Assembly (NCBI RefSeq): GCF_003934285.1
Contig: NZ_RQWJ01000002.1
Coordinates: 186,001 to 250,000 of the forward strand
Length of the DNA stretch: 64,000 nt
Reading direction: 5' to 3'
Origin: Brevundimonas fluminis
GTDB lineage: Bacteria > Pseudomonadota > Alphaproteobacteria > Caulobacterales > Caulobacteraceae
The notes below the pieces were generated by a model. The model had not been told where the DNA came from, ran no database searches, and saw only the letters and a list, made by a program, of their open reading frames with translations. Shown one piece after another: positions 8,446 through 15,056 of the stretch; the stretch's first letter is position 1, and the number at the start of each line of letters is the position of its first letter. The position numbers were made by a program, and so were the translations under genes.

Positions 8446-8996
8446 CCGATTGGATCGCCCCGGGGCCGACGCTGGAGACGGAGCGGCTGATCCTGCGCCC
8501 GACCGCCATGGCCGACTTTCCGCGCTGGGCGGAGATGATGGCCGACCCGGAGGCGGCGCGGTTCATCGGCGGCGCGCAGCCGGCGCCCGCGGCGTGGCGC
8601 GGCCTGATGACAATGGCCGGGGCCTGGGCCCTGACGGGCGTCGCCATGTTCAGCCTGGTCGAGAAGTCGACGGGCCTGTGGGTCGGCCGGCTGGGGCCGT
8701 GGACGCCCGAGGGCTGGCCCGGAACGGAGGTGGGCTGGGGCCTGCATCCCGACGCCCAGGGCAGGGGCTACGGCGTGGAAGGCGCCGCCGCCACGCTGGA
8801 CTACGCCTTCGACGTGCTGGGCTGGACCGACGTCATCCACTGCATCGACCCCGACAACGTCCCGTCGCAGCGGCTGGCCGAACGTCTCGGGTCGAGCAAC
8901 CTCGGGCCGACGAAGCTGCCGCCGCCGTTTCAGGACGCGCCGGTCGACCGCTGGGGCCAGACCCGGGAACAGTGGCGGGCGCGGCGCAACCGCTGA
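8442..8996 (+). CDS. GNAT-family N-acetyltransferase (RimJ/RimL type)
   Basis: The 184-residue protein starts with LETERLILRPTAMADFPRWAEMMADPEA, the usual opening of RimJ/RimL-like GNAT enzymes. The acetyl-CoA pyrophosphate loop follows as DAQGRGYGVEGA in motif A. The later CIDPDNVPSQRLAERLGS is the conserved C-terminal part with the asparagine and serine seen in this subfamily. The substrate is unknown and could be a ribosomal protein N-terminus or a small molecule. The GTG start at 8442 overlaps the thpR stop codon (GTGA). Confidence 0.9.
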   Translation: MTDWIAPGPTLETERLILRPTAMADFPRWAEMMADPEAARFIGGAQPAPAAWRGLMTMAGAWALTGVAMFSLVEKSTGLWVGRLGPWTPEGWPGTEVGWGLHPDAQGRGYGVEGAAATLDYAFDVLGWTDVIHCIDPDNVPSQRLAERLGSSNLGPTKLPPPFQDAPVDRWGQTREQWRARRNR

Positions 8997-9043
8997 GGGC
9001 CTTCGCCCGTATCTGGCGGGTCGGATGAGAGATGGAGACCCTG

Positions 9044-9562
9044 ATGCGTCATGCCCTGATCGCCGCCCTCGCCCTCACCCTGCTCGCTCCGGGAGCCGCC
9101 CACGCCCAGGTGTCGGGCCTGGACCTCGACCGCTTCGACGGTCGCTGGTTCGAGATCGCGCGCAGCCCCAACGACGTGCAGAAGGACTGCAGCCGCGCCC
9201 AGATCGACTTCACCGGGACGAACCGGGCCGACCGCTACGGCATCACCGTGACCTGCACCCGCCGCGCGGACGGGCGCGTCGAAACCCTGCGCGCCAATGC
9301 CAACGTCGACCCGGCCAACAACGCCAAGTTCCGCTTCACCCTGCGCGGCCTGCTGAGCTTCGGCGGACTGGCCGGACAGAACTACTGGGTTCTGGCTCAC
9401 GCGCCGGACTACAGCTGGGCCATCCTGTCCCTGCCGAACAAGTCCGACTGGTGGATCTGGCACCGCAGTCAGAGCCCCTCGGCCGCCGTCCGCAGCCAGA
9501 CCCTGGCCCGCGCGCGCCAGCTGGGCCTCGACACCTCGCGAGTGGTGACGACCGGCGGGTGA
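9044..9562 (+). CDS. Lipocalin (Blc-like), exported
   Basis: The 172-residue product has a signal peptide (MRHALIAALALTLLAPGAAHA) and then LDLDRFDGRWFEIARSPN, the lipocalin GxW motif. Two Cys residues (CSRAQ and VTCTRR) could form a disulfide, and the barrel ends at WAILSLPNKSDWWIWHRSQ, matching bacterial lipocalins that bind lipids or hydrophobic ligands in the envelope. There is no lipobox Cys, so it is expected to be free in the periplasm, unlike E. coli Blc. I prefer the ATG at 9044 because GGAG lies 6 nt upstream; an in-frame ATG at 9032 is possible. Confidence 0.9.
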   Translation: MRHALIAALALTLLAPGAAHAQVSGLDLDRFDGRWFEIARSPNDVQKDCSRAQIDFTGTNRADRYGITVTCTRRADGRVETLRANANVDPANNAKFRFTLRGLLSFGGLAGQNYWVLAHAPDYSWAILSLPNKSDWWIWHRSQSPSAAVRSQTLARARQLGLDTSRVVTTGG

Positions 9563-9728
9563 CGCCGCCGTCTCCCGCAGGCTGTGTACGGTGGCGGTCT
9601 ATGTTCCGCCGGGCCGACGCGGTATAAGGGACGCATCGAGGGCCGGTATTCTGGGCGCCCCCGACTGGAAGAGATCGGTGACGCACGCCGCACACTCCCC
9701 CCTTCTTCACAGGCTCGGGAGCGTGGTC
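9563..9728. other. Intergenic region without a recognised gene
   Basis: This 166-bp gap between the lipocalin and the small 9729 gene has no convincing coding frame. It holds the GGGAG ribosome-binding site at 9717-9721 for the TTG start of the small protein. I see no clear promoter or terminator. Confidence 0.4.
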
Positions 9729-9920
9729 TTGACCTTCATCTGTTTCGTGGAATCCAACGTCTCGGCCGTGCCCCACATGGAGCCGCTGACGGCGATGACG
9801 CCGGAAGAGGCGCGGGACGAGGCCCTGAGGCTGCTCCGGAACCATTCCAGCGGCGTGGCCGCGCATGTGTATGCCGGCGACGATCACGTCTACAGCGTCA
9901 AGGCCGGCGAGCTGGCCTGA
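9729..9920 (+). CDS. Small conserved-looking protein of 63 residues, TTG start
   Basis: The frame reads LTFICFVESNVSAVPHMEPLTAM, then a helical stretch TPEEARDEALRLLRNHSSG and the end AHVYAGDDHVYSVKAGELA. From memory, similar small proteins of unknown function occur in Caulobacter relatives, with the VPHMEPL motif and a C-terminal AxHVxxGDxxV element; this was not verified. The TTG at 9729 is preferred because GGGAG lies 7 nt upstream; GTG at 9723 is too close to that site. There is no membrane segment or signal peptide. Function unknown. Confidence 0.6.
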   Translation: MTFICFVESNVSAVPHMEPLTAMTPEEARDEALRLLRNHSSGVAAHVYAGDDHVYSVKAGELA

Positions 9921-9952
9921 TGCCCGCGCGGCGCGCGGCGGTCCCGGCGGGT

Positions 9953-9981
9953 TGACCTCCGGAACACAACCGGAACATATG
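9953..9981 (+). promoter_or_regulatory. mmcB promoter (TTGACC-N17-CATATG)
   Basis: A sigma70-like pair TTGACC (9953-9958) and CATATG (9976-9981), spaced 17 nt, lies directly before mmcB. The expected start point (about 9987-9989) falls on the ATG, so the mRNA is predicted to be leaderless. The SOS box sits in the spacer and touches the -10. Confidence 0.65.
9962..9976 (-). promoter_or_regulatory. LexA/SOS box
   Basis: GAACACAACCGGAAC on the plus strand is the exact complement of the alphaproteobacterial LexA operator GTTC-N7-GTTC. It lies between the -35 and -10 of mmcB, a position where LexA would block RNA polymerase. mmcB is a known SOS-induced gene in Caulobacter, so site and gene agree. 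Confidence 0.85.
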
Positions 9982-9986
9982 CCGCC

Positions 9987-10433
9987 ATGGCGGTTTCCGC
10001 GCTCCAGATCGATCTCGTCTTCTCCCGGCCCGAGACCACGCTGGCCGTGACGCGCGGAGCGGCGCGGCTGCTCGTGGACATGGGCTACGCCCCCCTGCTG
10101 GAGGTCGGCCTGCCGAACGGGCGGCGCGCCGACGTCATGGCCCTGAGCCCGCGCGGCGAGATCGTGATCGTCGAGGTCAAGTCCGGGCTGGAGGACTTCC
10201 GCTGCGACCAGAAATGGCGCGAGTACGGCCCGTTCTGCGACGCCTTCTTCTTCGCCGTCGACCCCGGCTTTCCCCACGACCTGATCGAGAGCGACTGCGG
10301 CCTGATCGTCGCCGACGGCTTCGGCGGGGCGGTGCTCCGCGAGGCGACGGCGACCCCGCTGGCGCCGGCCCGACGCAAGGCCTTGACCTTGGCGTTCGGG
10401 AGGCTGGGGGCGATGCGGGCGCTGAAAGGGTAG
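9987..10433 (+). CDS. mmcB: MmcB family DNA-repair protein
   Basis: The 148-residue protein matches the MmcB family (PF06319) of PD-(D/E)xK nuclease-like proteins. GRRADVMALSPRGEIVIVEVKSGLEDF supplies the D-x-E-x-K core (Asp in RADV, Glu and Lys in VEVK), and DQKWREYGPFCDAFFFAV is the second conserved block. In Caulobacter mmcB contributes to mitomycin C resistance. An exact SOS box lies in the promoter. No ribosome-binding site can fit between the predicted transcription start and the ATG, which points to leaderless translation. The stop codon TAG is also the first three bases of the heptanucleotide array that follows. Confidence 0.93.
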   Translation: MAVSALQIDLVFSRPETTLAVTRGAARLLVDMGYAPLLEVGLPNGRRADVMALSPRGEIVIVEVKSGLEDFRCDQKWREYGPFCDAFFFAVDPGFPHDLIESDCGLIVADGFGGAVLREATATPLAPARRKALTLAFGRLGAMRALKG

Positions 10434-10484
10434 GGCTTGGGGGTAGGGGCTTGGGGCTAGGGCTTAGGGCTTAGGGCTTAGAGA
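10431..10484 (+). repeat. Left heptanucleotide array (TAGGGCT)n, partly degenerate
   Basis: Exact TAGGGCT copies lie at 10431-10437, 10458-10464, 10465-10471 and 10472-10478. Length-altered variants (TGGGGG, TAGGGGCT, TGGGGC) fill 10438-10457, and a decayed unit TAGAGAG follows. The first TAG is the mmcB stop codon. The array runs up to the start of the S23-family gene and is the inverse of the array at 10830-10904. Confidence 0.95.
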
Positions 10485-10489
10485 GGGGC

Positions 10490-10849
10490 ATGAAGGGCTA
10501 CCGCGATCTGGTGATTTGGCAGCGTGCAATGGGATTGGCGGAGGCCACCTACCGGGTCACGCGTGGCTTCCCCAGCGATGAGCGGTTCGGACTCACCTCT
10601 CAAGCCAGACGGGCCGCCGTGTCAGTGGCCGCCAACATCGCCGAGGGCTACGGGCGAGGAACCCGCCCGGCCTACGTCAGCTTCGTCCGCATCGCCCAAG
10701 GTTCGCTCAAGGAACTGGAGACCCACCTCATGCTCGCGGAACGCATCGGGCTCTGTCCTGAGGGGGCGACGGCCGAATTGCTCACGGAAGCCGACGAACT
10801 TGGCCGCATGGTGCGAACGCTCCTCACGCGCCTAAGCCCTAAGCCCTAA
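10490..10849 (+). CDS. S23/IVP-family four-helix-bundle protein inside an inverted heptamer unit
   Basis: The 119-residue product begins MKGYRDLVIWQRAMGLAEATY and contains FGLTSQARRAAVSVAANIAEGYGRGT, the hallmark of the family first described in 23S rRNA intervening sequences (TIGR02436, four-helix bundle). It is helical throughout, with no catalytic motif. Family members form pentameric helical bundles, and relatives such as Avd act as nucleic-acid-binding accessory proteins of retroelements. The last codons (LSPKP and stop) are written by the right-hand heptamer array. GAGAGG lies only 3 nt before the ATG, a tight spacing. Wording such as TTCCCCAGCGATGAGCGG suggests less extreme GC than its neighbours. 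Its function and mobility are open. Confidence 0.9.
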   Translation: MKGYRDLVIWQRAMGLAEATYRVTRGFPSDERFGLTSQARRAAVSVAANIAEGYGRGTRPAYVSFVRIAQGSLKELETHLMLAERIGLCPEGATAELLTEADELGRMVRTLLTRLSPKP

Positions 10850-10904
10850 GCCCTAAGCCCTAAGCCCTAAGCCCTAAGCCCTAAGCCCTAAGCCCTAAGC
10901 CCTA
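10830..10904 (-). repeat. Right heptanucleotide array, ten perfect AGCCCTA units
   Basis: A partial GCCTA (10830-10834) is followed by ten exact tandem copies of AGCCCTA from 10835 to 10904. This is the reverse complement of the left array. The first units encode the end of the S23-family protein, and the last CTA (10902-10904) is the stop codon (TAG) of the convergent regA gene. Perfect identity over ten units suggests recent slippage expansion or selection. Confidence 0.97.
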
Positions 10905-11477
10905 CCGCGGCGCGCGCTTGGCCAGGATGCGCTGCAGCGTCCGGCGGTGCATGCCCAGGCGGCGCGCGGTCTCCGAGACGTTGTGGTCGCAAAGTTCGTA
11001 GACGCGCTGGATGTGCTCCCAGCGCACGCGGTCGGCGCTCATGGGATTGTCCGGCGGCTCGGGCGCCTCGCCGGTCATCAGCAGGGCCTTGACCACGTCG
11101 TCGGCGTCGGCGGGCTTCTGCAGATAGTCGACGGCGCCGGCCTTCACCGCCGCCACGGCGGTGGCGATGGCGCCGTAGCCGGTCAGCATGACGATGCGGC
11201 TGTCCTCGCGCCGCTCGCGGATCATCTCCACGACCTTGAGGCCGTTTCCGTCCTCCAGCCGCATGTCCAGAACGGCGAAGGCGGGCGGACGTCCCGCCAC
11301 GGCCACTCCGGCCTCGGCCACCGAAGCCACGGTGACGACCTCGAAGCCGCGGCTCTCCAGCGCCCGGCCCATCCGGGTCCGCAGGGCCTGGTCGTCGTCG
11401 AGCAGGAGCAGGGATCGGTCCGGCAGCGCCGCGACGCGGGCTTCCTGGGCGGAGGGATCGGCGGTCTGGTCGGTCAT
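10902..11477 (-). CDS. regA: Redox response regulator RegA/ActR/PrrA
   Basis: The 191-residue protein has a receiver domain (about 22-130) with acidic pocket LLDDD at 25-29, phospho-acceptor Asp71 in AVLDMRLEDGNGL, Thr in MLTGYG and Lys in YLQKPAD. A proline linker leads to a Fis-type helix-turn-helix (NVSETARRLGMHRRTLQRILAKR) that nearly matches the invariant RegA/ActR DNA-binding domain. RegA activates or represses respiration, carbon and nitrogen fixation genes when the quinone pool is reduced. Its partner kinase is 52 bp upstream and senC is divergent from that kinase, the known arrangement. Its stop codon is the outer end of the heptamer array. Confidence 0.95.
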   Translation of the reverse strand: MTDQTADPSAQEARVAALPDRSLLLLDDDQALRTRMGRALESRGFEVVTVASVAEAGVAVAGRPPAFAVLDMRLEDGNGLKVVEMIRERREDSRIVMLTGYGAIATAVAAVKAGAVDYLQKPADADDVVKALLMTGEAPEPPDNPMSADRVRWEHIQRVYELCDHNVSETARRLGMHRRTLQRILAKRAPR

Positions 11478-11529
11478 GGCGTCTCCTGTAACGCCGATGT
11501 CGGACCGTCCGGTTCCGTTCGCAAGCCTT

Positions 11530-12993
11530 TCAGGCCCCCTGCGACGATTCGAGCGCGGGGCGGGGCCAGCGCACGGTGACCCGGGCGCCCTTCATCGGCG
11601 GCTCGGCCTGCTCCGCCGAGCCGACCGAGACCACGCCGCCGCTCCGTTCGAGCAGGGTGCGCGAGATGAAGAAGCCCAGGCCCATGCCCCCCTGGCTGGG
11701 GGCGACCGGCTCGGCCTGCGGCGGCGGAGCCCTGCGCCCGCGGCGGCCGCCGGCCGCGGCCTGGGCGGCGGCGGCGATCTGGGCGGTCAGGGCGCGGCGC
11801 GCCTTGCCGTGCGGGCGGCTGGTCACATACGGCTCGCCAAGACGCGGCAGGACGTCGGCGGCGAAGCCGGGACCGTCGTCCAGCACGGAGATCTCGATCC
11901 AACCCGCGTCGACCACCGCCTCCAGCCGAACCGCGGCCGAGGCGAAGTCGGCCGCGTTCTCGACCAGGGTGGACAGGCCGTGCACGACCTCGGGCAGGCG
12001 ACGCACCTGCGGCGGGCGCTCGCCGGAGCGGGTCCGCACCACGGCGGCGAAGTCGAGGTCGAAGCCGCGGTGGGGCTGGATGACCTCTTCGAGGAGGGCG
12101 CGCAGGCTGACCGAGGCGGTCAGGGCCCCGTCGTCCTGGGGCGCCTGGCTGAGCCGCTTGAGGATCTCGCGGCAGCGCTCGGCCTGCTGCAGGATCAGCT
12201 CGGCGTCCTCCGTCAGGGCGGCGTTGCCCCGCGCCGCGCGGCTCAGCTCCTTGGCCACGACCTGGATGGTCGCCAACGGCGTGCCCAGTTCGTGCGCCGC
12301 CGCGGCGGCCAGCCCGCCCATGGCCGCCAGCCTCTGCTCGCGCTGCAGGACGTCCTGGGTCGTCGCCAGCGCCAGCTCCAGCTTCTCGGCGTCGGCGGCC
12401 ACCCGCCAGGCGTAGGTGGCGGTGAAGACCACCCCCGTCACCAGGGCCAGGCCGATGCCGACGCGGTAGAGGGGCGGCAGGTCGAGCTCGGTGCCCTTGG
12501 CCCACGGCAGGGGCAGAGACCAGTAGAACAGGGCCACCGAGGCGAGCAGGGCCATGAAGCCCAGCCCCAGAGCCTGCCGCGCGGGCAGGGAGGCGGCCGC
12601 CACCGTCACGGGCGCGACGAGCAGCAGGCAGAACGGGTTCCTCAGGCCTCCGGTCAGCGCCAGCAGGACCGTCAGCTGCAGCATGTCGAAGCCGAGGTGC
12701 AGGGCGGTGCGACGCCCGTCGGTCGGGTTCGGGTCCAGCGTCTTCAGCTCGGACGCGGCATAGAGATTGAACAGGACGCCGGCGGCCAGGGCCGCCGAAC
12801 AGGCCAGGAGCGGCAGGTCGAAATGCAGGATCACCGTGGCGGTGAAGATGGTCGCGCTCTGACCCAGCAGGGCCATCCATCGCAGGATGATCAGGGTGCG
12901 CAGCGACAGGCCCCGGCCGCGGCGTTGCAGATCGCGCCACCCCTCCGGGGGGGTGCGTTCCTGCGGCGCGGCGTCGGCTTCCACGGGGCTCAT
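11530..12993 (-). CDS. regB: Redox sensor histidine kinase RegB/ActS/PrrB
   Basis: The 487-residue protein has six N-terminal membrane helices with the ubiquinone-binding motif GGLRNPF (115-121). The DHp H-box is AAAHELGTPLATIQ (His234), and Cys274 in AERCREIL is the redox-active cysteine position of RegB. The HATPase domain has N-box ENAADFA, G1 DDGPGF and G2 GGMGLGFFISRTLLERSGG. Between the F-box-like GEPYVTSRPHG and GMGLG there is an extra stretch of about 30 residues rich in Ala, Arg and Pro, in the ATP lid. The start at 12993 is supported by GGAGGG just upstream. It forms a two-component pair with regA. Confidence 0.94.
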   Translation of the reverse strand: MSPVEADAAPQERTPPEGWRDLQRRGRGLSLRTLIILRWMALLGQSATIFTATVILHFDLPLLACSAALAAGVLFNLYAASELKTLDPNPTDGRRTALHLGFDMLQLTVLLALTGGLRNPFCLLLVAPVTVAAASLPARQALGLGFMALLASVALFYWSLPLPWAKGTELDLPPLYRVGIGLALVTGVVFTATYAWRVAADAEKLELALATTQDVLQREQRLAAMGGLAAAAAHELGTPLATIQVVAKELSRAARGNAALTEDAELILQQAERCREILKRLSQAPQDDGALTASVSLRALLEEVIQPHRGFDLDFAAVVRTRSGERPPQVRRLPEVVHGLSTLVENAADFASAAVRLEAVVDAGWIEISVLDDGPGFAADVLPRLGEPYVTSRPHGKARRALTAQIAAAAQAAAGGRRGRRAPPPQAEPVAPSQGGMGLGFFISRTLLERSGGVVSVGSAEQAEPPMKGARVTVRWPRPALESSQGA

Positions 12994-13043
12994 GACCCTC
13001 CTATAGACCGGCGCGTCAGCCCTCACGAGACATTGGAGCCGCG

Positions 13044-13688
13044 ATGCCGCGCCGCACCGTCATCCTGTTCGCCGCCGCCGTGTCCGGCATCGCCCTGGCC
13101 CTCGCGCTGGTCACCATGCTGGTGGTCGGGGCGCGCGACCGGGCGGCGCCCGCACAGGGCATGGCCGGCAGCTCGGTGCAGGCCGGCGGGACCGGTCAGC
13201 CGCAGGTCGGCGGCCCCTTCACCCTCGTGGATCAGGACGGGCGCACCGTGACCGAGGCGCTGCTGAAGGACCGCTGGAGCCTGGTGTTCTTCGGCTTCAC
13301 GTACTGCCCCGACTACTGCCCGACGACGCTGGCCATGATCGACGCGACGAAGCGTGAACTGGGGCGCGAGGGCGAGGACCTGCAGGTGATCTTCGTCTCC
13401 GTCGATCCCGAGCGGGACACGCCGCAGGTCCTGAAGGACTATCTGTCCAGCCCCGGCTTTCCGCAGGGCGTGACGGGTCTGACCGGCACGCCGGACCGGA
13501 TCGCCGCCACGGCCCGGGCCTACGGCGCCTATTTCGAGAAGGTGGGCGAGGGCGAGGGCTATACGATGAACCATTCGCTGGCGATCTGGCTGATGGGGCC
13601 GGACGGCCGGTCGCGGCTCAGCCTGAACCACCAGCTGGGCCCCGAGCGGACGGCCCAACTGATCCGCAGCGCCCGCGCGAGGGGGTGA
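13044..13688 (+). CDS. senC: SCO1/SenC copper-chaperone family protein
   Basis: The 214-residue protein has an N-terminal membrane anchor (about 7-29) and a thioredoxin-like periplasmic domain. The copper-binding CPDYC motif lies at Cys88-Cys92 and the conserved His is in [22 protein letters not shown] and the spacing fit the SCO family, which delivers copper to the CuA/CuB sites of cytochrome oxidases. It is divergent from regB, matching the senC-regBA linkage of other alphaproteobacteria, so respiratory oxidase assembly and redox regulation are genetically adjacent here. Confidence 0.94.
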   Translation: MPRRTVILFAAAVSGIALALALVTMLVVGARDRAAPAQGMAGSSVQAGGTGQPQVGGPFTLVDQDGRTVTEALLKDRWSLVFFGFTYCPDYCPTTLAMIDATKRELGREGEDLQVIFVSVDPERDTPQVLKDYLSSPGFPQGVTGLTGTPDRIAATARAYGAYFEKVGEGEGYTMNHSLAIWLMGPDGRSRLSLNHQLGPERTAQLIRSARARG

Positions 13689-13702
13689 CGGCGACGGGTC
13701 GC

Positions 13703-13729
13703 TTGCACATATAAGGATATCTTTATATG
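13703..13729 (+). promoter_or_regulatory. Palindromic operator candidate overlapping the metK promoter
   Basis: A 22-bp near-perfect palindrome at 13708-13729, core ATATAAGGATATCTTTATAT, is the only AT-rich block in the gap. TTGCAC at 13703-13708 could be a -35 with TATATG inside the palindrome as -10 (spacing short, 15 nt). The shape suits a dimeric winged-helix repressor. From memory it resembles operators of ArsR-type regulators of the SAM/SAH cycle (SahR), but I could not check this. Confidence 0.6.
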
Positions 13730-13761
13730 AGTGCCCGCCTCGCCGTCCCCAGGAGCCGTCC

Positions 13762-14952
13762 GTGAGCCGTTCGTCCTTCCATTTCACCTCCGAGAGCGTC
13801 TCGGAGGGGCACCCCGACAAGGTCGCGGACCGGATCTCCGACACGATCGTGGACCTGTTCCTGGCCAGGGATCCGGAAGCGCGGGTCGCCTGCGAGACCC
13901 TGACGACGACCAACCGCGTGGTTCTGGCCGGGGAGATCCGCGGCAAGGGCATCTGGGAGAACGACGGCTGGGTCGGGAACATCGAGCAGGAGATCGAGGA
14001 CGCCGTGCGCGCCGCGGTCAGGGACATCGGCTATGAGCAGGACGGCTTCCACTGGAAGACGTTCGAGTTCGCCAACCACCTGCACGGCCAGTCGGTCGAC
14101 ATCGCCGTGGGCGTCGACGCCGCCGGCGACAAGGACGAGGGCGCGGGCGACCAGGGCATCATGTTCGGCTACGCCTCGAACGAGACGCCCGAGCTGATGC
14201 CGGCCACCCTGGCCTACAGCCACGAGATCCTGCGGCGTCTGGCCGCCCTGCGCCACGGCGGCGAAAAGGCCCTGGAGCCCGACGCCAAGAGCCAGGTCAC
14301 CCTGTTCTACGAGAACGGCAAGCCGGTGCGCGCCACCTCGATCGTCGTCTCGACCCAGCACGCCAGGGGCCTGTCGCAGGCCGACGTGCGCAGGGTCGTG
14401 GAGCCGGTGGTGCGCGAGGTGCTGCCCGCCGACTTCATCACCGAAGAGACCGTCTGGCACATCAACCCCACCGGCATCTTCGAGATCGGCGGACCCGACG
14501 GCGACACCGGCCTGACGGGCCGCAAGATCATCGTCGACACCTACGGCGGCGCGGCCCCGCACGGCGGCGGCGCCTTCTCGGGCAAGGACCCGACCAAGGT
14601 GGACCGCTCGGCCGCCTATGCGGCGCGGTATCTGGCCAAGAACGTGGTCGCCGCCGGTCTGGCCGACCGCTGCACCATCCAGCTGTCCTACGCCATCGGC
14701 GTGGCCCAGCCCCAGTCGGTCCACGTCGACCTGCACGGCACCGGCAAGATCGACGAAGAGGTGCTGGAGCGTGAGCTGCCGGGCCTGATCGGCGGCGCCA
14801 CGCCGCGGTCGATCCGCACGCACCTCGGCCTGAACAAGCCGATCTACGCCCGCACCGCCGCCTACGGCCACTTCGGCCAGGCGCCCGACGCCGACGGCGG
14901 CTTCAGCTGGGAAAAGACCGATCTGGTCGACAGGCTGAAGGCGCTGGTCTGA
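13762..14952 (+). CDS. metK: S-adenosylmethionine synthase
   Basis: The 396-residue enzyme makes S-adenosylmethionine from ATP and methionine. Visible signatures are [20 protein letters not shown] at the N-terminus (ATP-binding His), [35 protein letters not shown] (the second family signature) and a C-terminal [12 protein letters not shown]. Length is normal. The start is GTG at 13762 with AGGAG upstream. A palindromic operator candidate lies 33 bp upstream. No SAM-II type riboswitch pseudoknot could be recognised in the 73-bp leader. Confidence 0.98.
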   Translation: MSRSSFHFTSESVSEGHPDKVADRISDTIVDLFLARDPEARVACETLTTTNRVVLAGEIRGKGIWENDGWVGNIEQEIEDAVRAAVRDIGYEQDGFHWKTFEFANHLHGQSVDIAVGVDAAGDKDEGAGDQGIMFGYASNETPELMPATLAYSHEILRRLAALRHGGEKALEPDAKSQVTLFYENGKPVRATSIVVSTQHARGLSQADVRRVVEPVVREVLPADFITEETVWHINPTGIFEIGGPDGDTGLTGRKIIVDTYGGAAPHGGGAFSGKDPTKVDRSAAYAARYLAKNVVAAGLADRCTIQLSYAIGVAQPQSVHVDLHGTGKIDEEVLERELPGLIGGATPRSIRTHLGLNKPIYARTAAYGHFGQAPDADGGFSWEKTDLVDRLKALV

Positions 14953-15008
14953 TATTCGACGGACCGGGGGCCGGGGATCGGCGAGCGCCGCCGCACCTGC
15001 CTCCCCGG

Positions 15009-15036
15009 TCCTCAATCCCTAGTCCCCAATGCCCCG
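15009..15036 (+). repeat. Degenerate heptad tract between metK and trmB
   Basis: Four consecutive 7-nt units (TCCTCAA, TCCCTAG, TCCCCAA, TGCCCCG) follow each other in the 104-bp metK-trmB gap. They share period and flavour with the TAGGGCT arrays around the S23-family gene but are diverged, and no gene is enclosed. Confidence 0.5.
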
Positions 15037-15056
15037 GGCGCGTATACGCCGCCCCC

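Noticed and set aside
10490..10849. Intervening sequence within an rRNA gene
   Set aside because: The S23-family gene is not in rRNA; both neighbours are protein genes.
10835..10904. CRISPR array
   Set aside because: Pure 7-nt tandem repeats without spacers; no cas genes in the window.
10835..10904. True telomere or eukaryotic contamination
   Set aside because: The array is internal, flanked on both sides by ordinary alphaproteobacterial genes that end inside it, and the unit differs from CCCTAAA.
13689..13761. SAM-II or other SAM riboswitch before metK
   Set aside because: The 73-nt leader lacks a recognisable pseudoknot core and its main feature is a DNA palindrome overlapping the promoter.
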